A stretch of DNA of 10,685 nucleotides from Verrucomicrobiota bacterium (GCA_003218735.1 QHOJ01000199.1:1-10685); one strand, 5' to 3'; positions 1-6,892 are shown, numbered from the stretch's first letter. The notes: generated by a model from the sequence alone, not told the origin. Numbers and translations: made by a program.

Positions 1-782
1 AGCGAGCGCAGGTCGGCGAGCTCTTTCCGTCTAGCAGAAACCAAGGGCTTAACAACGCTATCAAAGCGAAAACCGAGGTTCGCGTTCATGGTCTCATAAA
101 ATGCAATCCACCATTCGAGTTTTTGAATAACGTCAAGCTTTGACCAAAAACCCTGACTATGAATTCTGTATACTCCCATGATCTCATCGATGTAGCCAAT
201 CTTGCCGTGCAGCGCGCATAAAATGTAGAGAGGCCAATCTCCCCAAAGCAGGCTGTGGTACCATTCTGGAAAGGTGCCGAGCGCATCTTTTCGAACCATT
301 GGCGTGCAGCCAGCGATAAAATTGTGCTCCCAAATGTCTTCGATGGCGGATATCCGCTTCTGGCCTGCGACATTGTGTGGAAGAGCGCCACGTTTTTCAC
401 CCTCGTAGATTCTTAGCGCGTTGTGAAAACACAGCGCGCATTCAGGATGTGCATCTAAGAACTCTACCTGCTTTTGCAATTTTTTTGGTGACGTCCAGTA
501 ATCATCAGCATCAAGCATCGCTATATACGGGCTCGGCGCAGCCTGAAATCCTTCGACAAAAGGCTTGTTGCTGCACTCGTTCTGGGTAGCCAGGCGCAGT
601 CGAATTTTATCAGGATGTCGTTTTTGATAGGCGAGGACAATTTCGCGTGTAGCGTCAGTGGAGCAGTCTTCGAGAATAACAATCTCGTAGTCGAAATCGG
701 TCTCCTGCATCAGGACACTATCGAGTGCCTGCGCGATGTATTTTTCGTGATTGTAGGTTGTTACCAGGACGCTGACTTCCAT
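1..782 (-). CDS. Family 2 glycosyltransferase (3' end beyond the left edge)
   Basis: The reading frame is open from an ATG at 782 to the window edge: 260 codons with no stop, so the C-terminus is missing. It should transfer a sugar from a nucleotide-sugar donor to a growing glycan in the cytoplasm. The start MEVSVLVTTYNHEKYIAQAL is the classical GT-A opening. E38-D39-C40-S41-T42-D43 is the nucleotide-binding acidic motif. D91-A92-D93-D94 is the DxD-type metal/donor site, followed by Y-W, and a later GDWPLY (about 201-206) sits where family 2 enzymes keep an acceptor-side acidic motif. No hydrophobic membrane segment is seen in the visible part. It lies 26 bases after the aminotransferase stop and is the fourth gene of the minus-strand operon, so it plausibly transfers the sugar made by the three genes before it. 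Donor and acceptor cannot be read from the sequence. No clear Shine-Dalgarno sequence precedes the ATG. Confidence 0.9.
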   Translation of the reverse strand, partial: MEVSVLVTTYNHEKYIAQALDSVLMQETDFDYEIVILEDCSTDATREIVLAYQKRHPDKIRLRLATQNECSNKPFVEGFQAAPSPYIAMLDADDYWTSPKKLQKQVEFLDAHPECALCFHNALRIYEGEKRGALPHNVAGQKRISAIEDIWEHNFIAGCTPMVRKDALGTFPEWYHSLLWGDWPLYILCALHGKIGYIDEIMGVYRIHSQGFWSKLDVIQKLEWWIAFYETMNANLGFRFDSVVKPLVSARRKELADLRS

Positions 783-808
783 TTCATTTAATTGATTCGA
801 AGCGAGTG

Positions 809-2068
809 TTAGATAAGCGGCTCTTGACTCGACCCGCTTTTCCAGGGGTGGGGGAAAAGAGGTCTCATTGACAATCGCTGCTTTACCGCTTCTGCGTGTT
901 TTACAACAAACTCAATCAATGCGCAGATCGCGGTGATTTCAGCGGAACTTATAGCCGAGCCAGTCGGCAGGCACAGTACCATCTTCGCAAGTCTCTCAGT
1001 TTGCGCCAGCCGCAGGTGGGCTTGAGGGTCAGCACTACAATAAGGTTCCATACGGTGACAACCCGGATAAAAATAACGCCGGGTCAGCACGTTCTCCGCC
1101 CAAAGTATATCATCGAGCATGTCTCGATTAATTCCAGCCACAGCTTCGTCGATCTCGAGTACTATGTACTGGTAATTACATTTTTCATCTTCTTGGTATT
1201 GTGATAGAGAAATGCCAGGGACTTTTGTAAGTTGTTGCTGGTATAAGTGATAATTGCGACGGTTGACTTTGATAAACCTCTCCAGGCTCTCTAAAGAAGT
1301 CAGACCCATCGCTGCAGATGGTTCGCTCATCTTGCCGTTGGTCCCAAGCGACATAACCGTATCCAAGCCGGCGAAACCGAAGTTGCGCATTAGTCGGATT
1401 TTCGTGGCCAGCTCATCACTATTGGTGACAATTGCTCCTCCCTCGAAGGTATTTACGAATTTTGTGGCGTGAAAGCTAAATATCTCCGCATTTCCTAAAC
1501 CGCCGATCATTCGTCCTTCATGTGAGCATGCAAAGGCATGTGCGGCATCGAACACAAGCTTTAAGTTCTGGCGCCGGGCAAGGTCAGCGAGTGCGCCCAC
1601 ATCACATGGCCGTCCCCATACGTGCACGCCGATAATGCCGCTGGTGCGCCGGGTAATCAATTCGGCCACTCGCAGCGGATCAATATTATGGGTGTCAGGA
1701 TCCAGGTCGCAAAACACCGGGGTAACTCCATGCCATCGCAAAGCATGTGGCGTAGCGACGAAAGTAAATGAAGGGACGATGACTTCACCCGAGAGGCCGA
1801 GTGCTTTTATTACGATTTCGAGACCAATCGTGGCGTTACAGACCGCAATACAATGCTTCACCCCGATCAATCCGCAGATGCGCTGCTCAAATTCCTGCAA
1901 CAAAGGTCCATCGTTAGTTAGCCAGTTTCGGTCCAACAAGTCATTGATTCGCTTAAGAAGCGCTCGGCGATCTCCAACGTTAGGTCGCCCAACATGCAGC
2001 GCGGAATCGAAAGCTGGTTTACCGCCGAAAATCGCGAGGTCTGGGAGGCCCGACTTTATCGGAGACAT
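809..2068 (-). CDS. DegT/DnrJ/EryC1/StrS sugar aminotransferase, DesI/VioA-like
   Basis: This PLP-dependent enzyme (419 residues from ATG 2068) should aminate a nucleotide-linked keto-deoxysugar. Visible landmarks are VGRPN (27-31), WLTNDGP (49-55), IVPSFTFVATPHAL (97-110), FDAAHAF (173-179, with the cofactor-binding Asp174) and SFHATKFVNTFEGG (198-211), whose Lys203 is the expected Schiff-base lysine. Near the C-terminus, RRYFYPGCHRMEPY (330-343) completes the fold. From memory of the families, the FHATK and YFYPGCH signatures fit dTDP-4-keto-6-deoxyglucose 4-aminotransferases (DesI, VioA) better than 3-aminotransferases or perosamine synthases. The frame is also open from a TTG at 2089, directly after the upstream stop. 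ATG 2068 is preferred because it is a stronger codon and leaves a normal N-terminus. Neighbours are a FemAB-like protein and an N-methyltransferase, which suggests a modified amino sugar. The family call is firm and the exact substrate is inference. Confidence 0.92.
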   Translation of the reverse strand: MSPIKSGLPDLAIFGGKPAFDSALHVGRPNVGDRRALLKRINDLLDRNWLTNDGPLLQEFEQRICGLIGVKHCIAVCNATIGLEIVIKALGLSGEVIVPSFTFVATPHALRWHGVTPVFCDLDPDTHNIDPLRVAELITRRTSGIIGVHVWGRPCDVGALADLARRQNLKLVFDAAHAFACSHEGRMIGGLGNAEIFSFHATKFVNTFEGGAIVTNSDELATKIRLMRNFGFAGLDTVMSLGTNGKMSEPSAAMGLTSLESLERFIKVNRRNYHLYQQQLTKVPGISLSQYQEDEKCNYQYIVLEIDEAVAGINRDMLDDILWAENVLTRRYFYPGCHRMEPYCSADPQAHLRLAQTERLAKMVLCLPTGSAISSAEITAICALIEFVVKHAEAVKQRLSMRPLFPHPWKSGSSQEPLI

Positions 2069-2089
2069 TCGAGTAAGTCCACTTGTCAA

Positions 2090-3106
2090 CTAATCTGACA
2101 CCGCCGGAGATCTATATCCAGGGAAGTAGCCCGTTTTGTCGGCCGGATCTGCACCTCGCCGTCGGCACAACTCTTCATAAATTTTTGGCTGATAAACCTG
2201 TTTCAGAGCTCTAAACGGCAACTTTATTGGTCCAAAGAATTCTTTAGATCGAGCTATACTGTCGTTTTCGCGGACTCCTCCGCCAAGATTCAGTAGTGCT
2301 ATGTGCTTTGACTTCAGATAATTCACACCCCACCAAAGCAGTAGCGTGGCATAGTGTCGACCTTCTGGTGTGGCTACGTTAAACAGGCAGTCGGCAGCAT
2401 AACGAGTGTGAGCGAAAATGTAAACGGCTTCAATTTTCTCGACTGTTCCTGCGCCCACAACGACGACATTGTCCAAACTACACAATGAAATCAAAGTTTC
2501 CCTTGTGAAGTAAGCTGCTCGCGGCGCTTGCACTCGCCGAAGGAAGGCAGGATAGTTGCCGACAAGGAAATTCGTTAGAGCGTTTCTGTCTGATATAAAA
2601 ACGGTTTTATCGAAATCTTTCAGCTTCCGTCTGCGGTTCTTGTGCAGGTTTGAAAAAAGTTTATTAATACTGAGAGTCAGATCGAGAAAGTAGAGCGTGT
2701 TGGATCGGTAGGCCTTGTTCAAATTGAAGTAAGCGTCTTTCTCGAATATCGGATTTAATGCAATATAGCCGCAGACGTATCCACGCTCCTTAACAAATTC
2801 GCTCCAGTAGAATGGAAACTGCAGGCAAGGACCATTTCCGACGAAGCCGGAGAAACCATAAGGCGTTACGATGTCAACGTGGCCCTCAAATTCTCGTTCC
2901 GCGATGGGGCATATGATGCGCACGTTTGCGGTCTCGAAACAATAAAGGTAGCTTGTAAAGCCAGTGGTTAAACGCATCGCATAACAATTTTCCCAAGTGT
3001 GGGCGAAAGCATGTTTAATCCCCTGCAAAGCGTCTTTCCACTCGGCTGGGGAATCCAGAGGGATACACTTGTGCCTTGCAGAGTGGTTCCGATTCGTCGT
3101 GCTCAA
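2090..3106 (-). CDS. FemAB/GNAT-fold acyltransferase-like protein
   Basis: This 338-residue protein resembles the broad FemAB / BioF2-like (Acetyltransf_6) superfamily, whose members transfer acyl or aminoacyl groups and are common in glycan clusters. Evidence is a D-x-x-TPYGFSGF segment (78-88), matching the 'D..SPYGY.G' motif, a basic LHKNRRRKL stretch (154-162), LLNLGGGV (271-278) in place of the usual 'LDLGG', and a C-terminal GYFPGYR (326-332). No signal peptide or membrane segment is evident. The start is a TTG at 3106 that overlaps the upstream methyltransferase TGA as TTGA. The next in-frame ATG is at residue 44, inside conserved sequence, so TTG is the likely start, probably translated by coupling. 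With an aminotransferase next door, N-acylation of an amino sugar is a reasonable inference, but the acyl donor and acceptor are unknown. Its base composition looks AT-richer than that of the right-hand genes. Confidence 0.75.
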   Translation of the reverse strand: MSTTNRNHSARHKCIPLDSPAEWKDALQGIKHAFAHTWENCYAMRLTTGFTSYLYCFETANVRIICPIAEREFEGHVDIVTPYGFSGFVGNGPCLQFPFYWSEFVKERGYVCGYIALNPIFEKDAYFNLNKAYRSNTLYFLDLTLSINKLFSNLHKNRRRKLKDFDKTVFISDRNALTNFLVGNYPAFLRRVQAPRAAYFTRETLISLCSLDNVVVVGAGTVEKIEAVYIFAHTRYAADCLFNVATPEGRHYATLLLWWGVNYLKSKHIALLNLGGGVRENDSIARSKEFFGPIKLPFRALKQVYQPKIYEELCRRRGADPADKTGYFPGYRSPAVSD

Positions 3107-3819
3107 TTCGGGTTTTGCTTCTTGAATCCGATGTACATTCCGCGTCCCATCAAGCCCTTGCTATCATAGCGAACCTCTAAACCAGCCCTTTGAAAGACCT
3201 CCAAATACTGCGAATGGCTGAATAGACCTACTTCATACCGCTCGGTAAAGTGATCAATCCTTTCAGGAGTACCGACCAGGTAGTGGCTGTCTAATATTGC
3301 TATCCGCCCCTCCGCTTTGCTTGTGTACATCCAGACAATTTTAAGCTCAGGTTTATCAACAAAGTTCGCAACTACTCTCCCCGTCCAATATTTTTCAGGC
3401 GAAAACCAAGGCTCAACCACGACAATTCCACCAGGTTGCAAGTGACTAGCGAAATTAGCTACTGTTCTCCGCAGACGCTCGAGTGTTTTGACATAAGCAA
3501 TCGAGCTAAACAGACAAATGATCACGTCAAAGCGACGGCGCAAATCAAATGTCGCCATATTTGCTCGGTGAAAGCGAACTCCAGGACACCGCTTGCGAGC
3601 TGTTCTTAACATTTCTGCACTCATATCTAATCCTTCTACGCAGTATTGTTTTCGCAGCTGCTCCAGATGTCTTCCAGTGCCGCAGGCCACGTCAAGCAGT
3701 GCCTTTGCTCTCGGGGCGTGTCGACGGAGCACAGCCCTGAGCTTTGCGCACTCCGTCGGGTAGTCTTTGAACAGATCGTGAAGAGCATCGTAAACTCTAC
3801 CCGATAGTTTTTTATACAT
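3103..3819 (-). CDS. SAM-dependent N-methyltransferase, DesVI/TylM1-like
   Basis: This 238-residue class I methyltransferase has the SAM-binding motif LLDVACGTGRH (41-51), an acidic post-I residue in VEGLDMS (61-67), FDVIICLFSSIAYV (97-110) and LQPGGIVVVEPWFSPE (127-142). The CLFSSIAY and VVVEPWW/F-S/P-PE features, the late FSHSQYLEVFQRAGL (200-214) and the GRGMYIGF ending (226-232) are, from memory, the pattern of DesVI, TylM1 and SpnS. Those enzymes add two methyl groups to the amino group of dTDP-aminodideoxyhexoses. Next to a DesI-like aminotransferase, this suggests mono- or dimethylation of a 4-amino sugar. It is the first gene of the minus-strand operon. The start is ATG 3819, without a recognisable Shine-Dalgarno sequence, about 115 bases downstream of a TATAAT. 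Its stop overlaps the next start (TTGA). The methyltransferase call is strong; the dTDP-amino-sugar substrate is inferred. Confidence 0.9.
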   Translation of the reverse strand: MYKKLSGRVYDALHDLFKDYPTECAKLRAVLRRHAPRAKALLDVACGTGRHLEQLRKQYCVEGLDMSAEMLRTARKRCPGVRFHRANMATFDLRRRFDVIICLFSSIAYVKTLERLRRTVANFASHLQPGGIVVVEPWFSPEKYWTGRVVANFVDKPELKIVWMYTSKAEGRIAILDSHYLVGTPERIDHFTERYEVGLFSHSQYLEVFQRAGLEVRYDSKGLMGRGMYIGFKKQNPN

Positions 3820-3893
3820 TGGATTTAATCAGGCGCCCATGTGTGAGGGAAGAGTACCTTTAGGACATGGTCTGCGTGCAATCTGCAACGCTT

Positions 3894-3911
3894 GGGATTC
3901 AGATTAATCCC
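3894..3911. repeat. Inverted repeat GGGATT-(6)-AATCCC in the operon leader
   Basis: Perfect 6-base arms around a 6-base loop. It would fold in the leader RNA of the minus-strand operon. No T-run follows on either strand, so it is not a standard terminator. Its role is unknown. Confidence 0.3.
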
Positions 3912-3919
3912 CTCGGTCT

Positions 3920-3930
3920 GAGAATTTCTC
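3920..3930. repeat. 11-bp perfect dyad GAGAA-T-TTCTC
   Basis: An odd-length palindrome directly downstream of the -10-like TATAAT, about where transcription would begin. The position suits an operator. The sequence is short enough to occur by chance, and no regulator is encoded nearby. Confidence 0.3.
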
Positions 3931-3936
3931 GGGAAC

Positions 3937-3942
3937 ATTATA
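3937..3942 (-). promoter_or_regulatory. -10-like element upstream of the methyltransferase operon
   Basis: Read on the minus strand this is TATAAT followed by G, a perfect sigma-70-type -10 hexamer in the divergent gap before the methyltransferase start. No convincing -35 hexamer is seen at 16-18 bases upstream. If used, it would give a leader of roughly 110 bases containing the two dyads listed separately. It also lies close to the 5' end of the plus-strand remnant. It is only a candidate. Confidence 0.3.
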
Positions 3943-4015
3943 TGTGCCCGCCTCTTCGAAACATGATCCACATGAGACACAGTTTCAATTCCCAGGCAAA
4001 TGTGGTTGGCTTTAG

Positions 4016-4892
4016 CATAATTTTCACTTTTATTATCGTCCGCTGAACTTTCAACTTAAAAATCTCTGAGCGAATTTGGGACGCCGGTCGAGCTGCCGCA
4101 GTGCGGCGGATGGTTACTGGAACGGCGTATCCCGAATTCTGATCTGAAGGATGCGATGGGTTGCTACCCATTATTTTGCTGCACTGACTGGGCCGGATTT
4201 GGTTCCGACATCCAAAGAGTAAAGGACAGGTATGTGACTATTTCAGTGGTGGCAGATCCGTTCGCACCTCTACCCACTGCCGATCTTTCTCGATATCTTC
4301 AGCTGGTGCGGCCATTTAAAAAGCATTTCATCATCGACGTCAGTGGATCGAGTGATGGGCACATAAACCGACACCATCGGTATTACGCGAAGAGAGCATT
4401 AAAACAAATACAGGTCACAGTGGCAGACCATCCGAAAGCGTGCTTGGACGATTGGGTGCGGCTCTACGCAATTCTTGTGAAGCGTCACCGCCTTCGAGGC
4501 ATTAAGGCGTTTTCAAGAACTGCATTTTCAATCCAGTTCGAAGTGCCGGGACTAGTGATTTTCCGGGCGAGTCGAAATAGAAGAACTATCGGAATGCACC
4601 TTTGGTATCTTCAGTCCGGTATTGCCTGCAGCCACTTGAGCGCGTTTGATCAAGAAGGTTACTCGCTGCGTGCGGCGTACGCGCTTCACTGGTCCGCCAT
4701 CGTGCAGGAGCGGGCGTGGAGGGAGACGGACGCGATGGTCTTTCCATATTTAAGCGCGGATGGGCCACAGACGAAAAGGTAAAATATTTCTGCGGCTCCG
4801 TCTGTAATTGGGAGAATTACCGATTGTTGGCAGGAACGGATCAAATCAACTCAGGCTATTTCCCACTCTATCGAGCCGGTGAATTAGCTTAA
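4016..4892 (+). pseudogene. Broken FemAB/GNAT-like acyltransferase gene
   Basis: Family-like protein sequence continues across three frames. A possible N-terminal piece, FHFYYRPLNFQLK (about 4022-4060), precedes an AAAAA run at 4058-4062. The next frame is open from 4060 and reads KSLSEFGTPVELPQCGGWLL, then MGCYPLFCCTDW, DPFAPLP, KKHFIIDVSG, HHRYYAKRAL, RHRLRGIKAFSR, PGLVIFRA and MHLWYL, as far as HWSAIV near 4704. The expected ending is in another frame: AGAGVEGDGRDGLSIFKRGW from 4704, then YFCG, and YFPLYRAGELA with a TAA at 4890-4892. Left uncorrected, the middle frame ends in unrelated residues at 4782. A TAG at 4013-4015 precedes the N-terminal piece, so the true 5' end is not recognisable. 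About ten residues around the usual 'W-L-D-L-G' motif are missing at the second break, so this is more than a one-base error. It belongs to a different branch from the intact FemAB-like protein at 2090-3106. A shortened product starting at ATG 4156 could still be made but would lack the conserved end. Confidence 0.8.
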
Positions 4893-4996
4893 CATCGAAC
4901 GCACACGAAGTTAAACTGGGGGCATGCAACCCGCTTCTGCCATGCGGGGCTTAGACGTTGGCCGTTGGGGCGAGAGTGACGCATGCAGTTTTTATG

Positions 4997-6511
4997 TTAT
5001 CCCTTGGACGTGGCAGATGCGGCTGATGGTTCGCGTAAATGGAAAATGATGCAACTATTTTCATCGCGCACGACGGCCGGATAACGGGCCTCTAAATGCT
5101 CGCGAAATTCATCGTACCGGTCTAGCCACCAGAATGCGGTAGTTGGCAACAACAAGTATTGCGCGCCTAGGGCTTGGATAGCTTTCAGCCGGTCCAATGC
5201 CTCCTTGCTGTTCTCCGGAGGGCGGTTGTCGTACTCGCCACCTATGGACACATAAACCTGGCCGTCGGAGCCATCACCGGTATCCCAGGTAACGGTCGTT
5301 CGACCGCCATATCGGTGCGGAACCAGAACCGGGTTTGGGACGCAAATCAGGCACACTTTGCCTGATTCACAGGACTCGACGGCAACCTTTCCGGTTAAAT
5401 CGGCGGTACCAATTACCGAAATCGCAGCCAGTTCTTTCGAGTATTCTGGTCCTCCAAAGAGCCGGAATTCGTATCTCATCCCAGATTGTATCCAGCGGAC
5501 TTCTGTTGAGCCTTTCGTGCCCTGCTGGAAGAGCTGTCCTCGCTTATTATTGGCAGCTTGTGGAAAGTGCCAGACACGACGCCCACCAAGCCTAAGTAAT
5601 TCTTTCTTACCGCCCGTGGCCACCGCCACGGTGGCATTCGATGGAAGATTAGACTGAACGACCTCCGCGATTTGATCGCTCATTTGCAAGGTCCCAAAAT
5701 AGTCTTGCCAACGTTTTCTTCCTGCCATGCACGCTTCAACGCAGCGACTGTCGCCTTTCACAAAATCCCATTGCGCATCAAGCGCTTTGAGCGCTTCCCG
5801 AAGCATCCGTGAGTGGTCAACCGACATGTTTGACCTATGCACACGGTAATCCACAACGAACTGATTGTGGCAGAAGATTGGAGAACTTCTGGTGATACGG
5901 AGGTAAAGATCGTAGTCGGCGCACCCGCCGAGTGAGAGGTCAAAACCGTTAACGGACTCTATCGCGCTGCGCCGGTAAATTACCGAGCCCGGACACCAAA
6001 TATAATTGCTCCGAAGCAATTCCAGATAGTAATCGCTCGAGATGCTAGGTGGTGGCTTATAGTCGGCAAACGGCGATCCATCTGCAGTTATCAACCTGCA
6101 GTAGCCGAAAGCAAACGCACAGGTGGGATGCTGGTGCATAGAATCAACCCCTATTTCGAGTGCCTTGGGCAGCAGCCGGTCATCTGCGTCAAGGAAAACA
6201 AGGTATTCACCTCGGCTCTGCGTTATCCCCGCATTACGAGCGGCTGAAACGCCGGAATTTTCCTGCCGAAAGTACCGTACCCCCGCGTAAGCAGTAGCCA
6301 CCTGCGGGGTACTGTCTGTGGAGCCATCATCTACAACCAAGACCTCGCGATTAGTGTAAGTCTGCTCCAAGGCACTCTTGATTGCCTCAGGCAAAAAATC
6401 TGCCTGGTTGTAGCACGGGATAATAATGGAAACGAGACCGGCTTCCGGCGCGGGTGTGTTTGTCAGCAATCGGCCGACGGCTGTAGTCACGCTCTGCTTC
6501 GTTGTATTCAT
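4997..6511 (-). CDS. Family 2 glycosyltransferase with composite C-terminal extension
   Basis: A 504-residue protein. Residues 26-280 are a GT-A glycosyltransferase: SIIIPCYNQADFLPEAI (28-44), VDDGSTD (60-66), NSGVSAARN (85-93) and FLDADD (106-111), then CADYDLYLR (197-205) and YRVHRSNMS (222-230). Typical family 2 enzymes of this kind stop near here. Residues 290-318 (VAVATGGKKELLRLGGRR to HFPQ) and 436-490 (EALDRLKAIQALGAQYLLLP, FWWLD, CIIF) look like two halves of one domain that often follows such glycosyltransferases. Between them (about 322-430) is beta-rich sequence with WIQSGMRYEFRLFGG (340-354) and TVTWDTGDGSDGQVYVS (406-422). No membrane segment is seen. The start is ATG 6511, with no Shine-Dalgarno sequence and a hairpin just upstream. 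It converges on the FemAB-like pseudogene. The substrate is unknown. Confidence 0.92.
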   Translation of the reverse strand: MNTTKQSVTTAVGRLLTNTPAPEAGLVSIIIPCYNQADFLPEAIKSALEQTYTNREVLVVDDGSTDSTPQVATAYAGVRYFRQENSGVSAARNAGITQSRGEYLVFLDADDRLLPKALEIGVDSMHQHPTCAFAFGYCRLITADGSPFADYKPPPSISSDYYLELLRSNYIWCPGSVIYRRSAIESVNGFDLSLGGCADYDLYLRITRSSPIFCHNQFVVDYRVHRSNMSVDHSRMLREALKALDAQWDFVKGDSRCVEACMAGRKRWQDYFGTLQMSDQIAEVVQSNLPSNATVAVATGGKKELLRLGGRRVWHFPQAANNKRGQLFQQGTKGSTEVRWIQSGMRYEFRLFGGPEYSKELAAISVIGTADLTGKVAVESCESGKVCLICVPNPVLVPHRYGGRTTVTWDTGDGSDGQVYVSIGGEYDNRPPENSKEALDRLKAIQALGAQYLLLPTTAFWWLDRYDEFREHLEARYPAVVRDENSCIIFHLREPSAASATSKG

Positions 6512-6520
6512 TGCAATGGG

Positions 6521-6546
6521 CCGTGCAAATCAAAAATCATGCACGG
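6521..6546. repeat. 7-bp hairpin just upstream of the glycosyltransferase start
   Basis: Perfect arms CCGTGCA (6521-6527) and TGCACGG (6540-6546) around a 12-base A/T-rich loop. On the minus strand the hairpin ends nine bases before the ATG at 6511, where a ribosome binding site would normally sit. It could affect translation initiation or be chance. No T-run follows, so it is not a simple terminator. Confidence 0.4.
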
Positions 6547-6603
6547 GTCCTCGTTCACCGCAACAGCACGAATCGCCATAAGGCAGAGCTCGTCGGTGAA
6601 GAC

Positions 6604-6783
6604 CTATTGCCCCGCCTCGGCGTGCTGTAGATCATCCAGCGCCCTTCGCTCGAATAAATCCCTTCGTTTTGCAAGCTTTGAAAACCCACCAGCGAAGCTG
6701 TGCAATCCTTCGAGTAATGCGCATGCCTTCTCGATTTCCCTGATTCCGGCCATAGTACCTGCTCTTTGCAAATTTCTCGCCAT
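6604..6783 (-). CDS. Small hypothetical protein, 59 residues
   Basis: ATG 6783 is preceded by AAGGAGG with a four-base spacer, the best Shine-Dalgarno match in the window; most neighbours have none. The frame runs MARNLQRAGTMAGIREIEKA, then CALLEGLHSFAGGFSKLAKR, then RDLFERRALDDLQHAEAGQ and a TAG. It is charged, probably helical, and has no signal peptide, membrane segment or recognised motif. An overlapping longer frame on the same strand (6632-6838, start ATG 6838) translates to a very basic, low-information product and has no such binding site, so it is considered a shadow. A plus-strand frame over 6539-6796 is serine/alanine-rich and also looks like a shadow. The gene starts divergently from rph and precedes the 504-residue glycosyltransferase by 92 bases. 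Function unknown. Confidence 0.5.
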   Translation of the reverse strand: MARNLQRAGTMAGIREIEKACALLEGLHSFAGGFSKLAKRRDLFERRALDDLQHAEAGQ

Positions 6784-6892
6784 GTTGCCTCCTTGATTTC
6801 GCAGAACGGTTGATCAGTTCGCGCAGCCGTTTCGCCATTTATAGATAATCAAGCTCATTGCTGAGCACGGCTGGGCGATCTACCTTGCCATT

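Noticed and set aside
3938..4171. 77-residue minus-strand frame in the divergent region
   Set aside because: It is antisense to clearly family-like plus-strand sequence (SLSEFGTPVELPQCGGW) and shows no motif.
4919..4992. Possible terminator between the convergent pseudogene and glycosyltransferase (CCCGC/GCGGG)
   Set aside because: A five-base stem with a nine-base loop and no adjacent T-run. The TTTTT further on is not next to the stem.
6539..6796. 85-residue plus-strand frame before rph
   Set aside because: Its Ser/Ala/Cys-rich composition and antisense position to the small gene suggest a shadow. No Shine-Dalgarno sequence or recognisable motif.
6632..6838. 68-residue minus-strand frame starting at ATG 6838
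   Set aside because: It overlaps the 59-codon frame in another phase, is very basic, and lacks the ribosome binding site that serves ATG 6783.
6784..6892. Promoter for rph (TTGATC and TATAGATAAT)
   Set aside because: The spacing between the -35-like and -10-like elements is well outside 16-18 bases.
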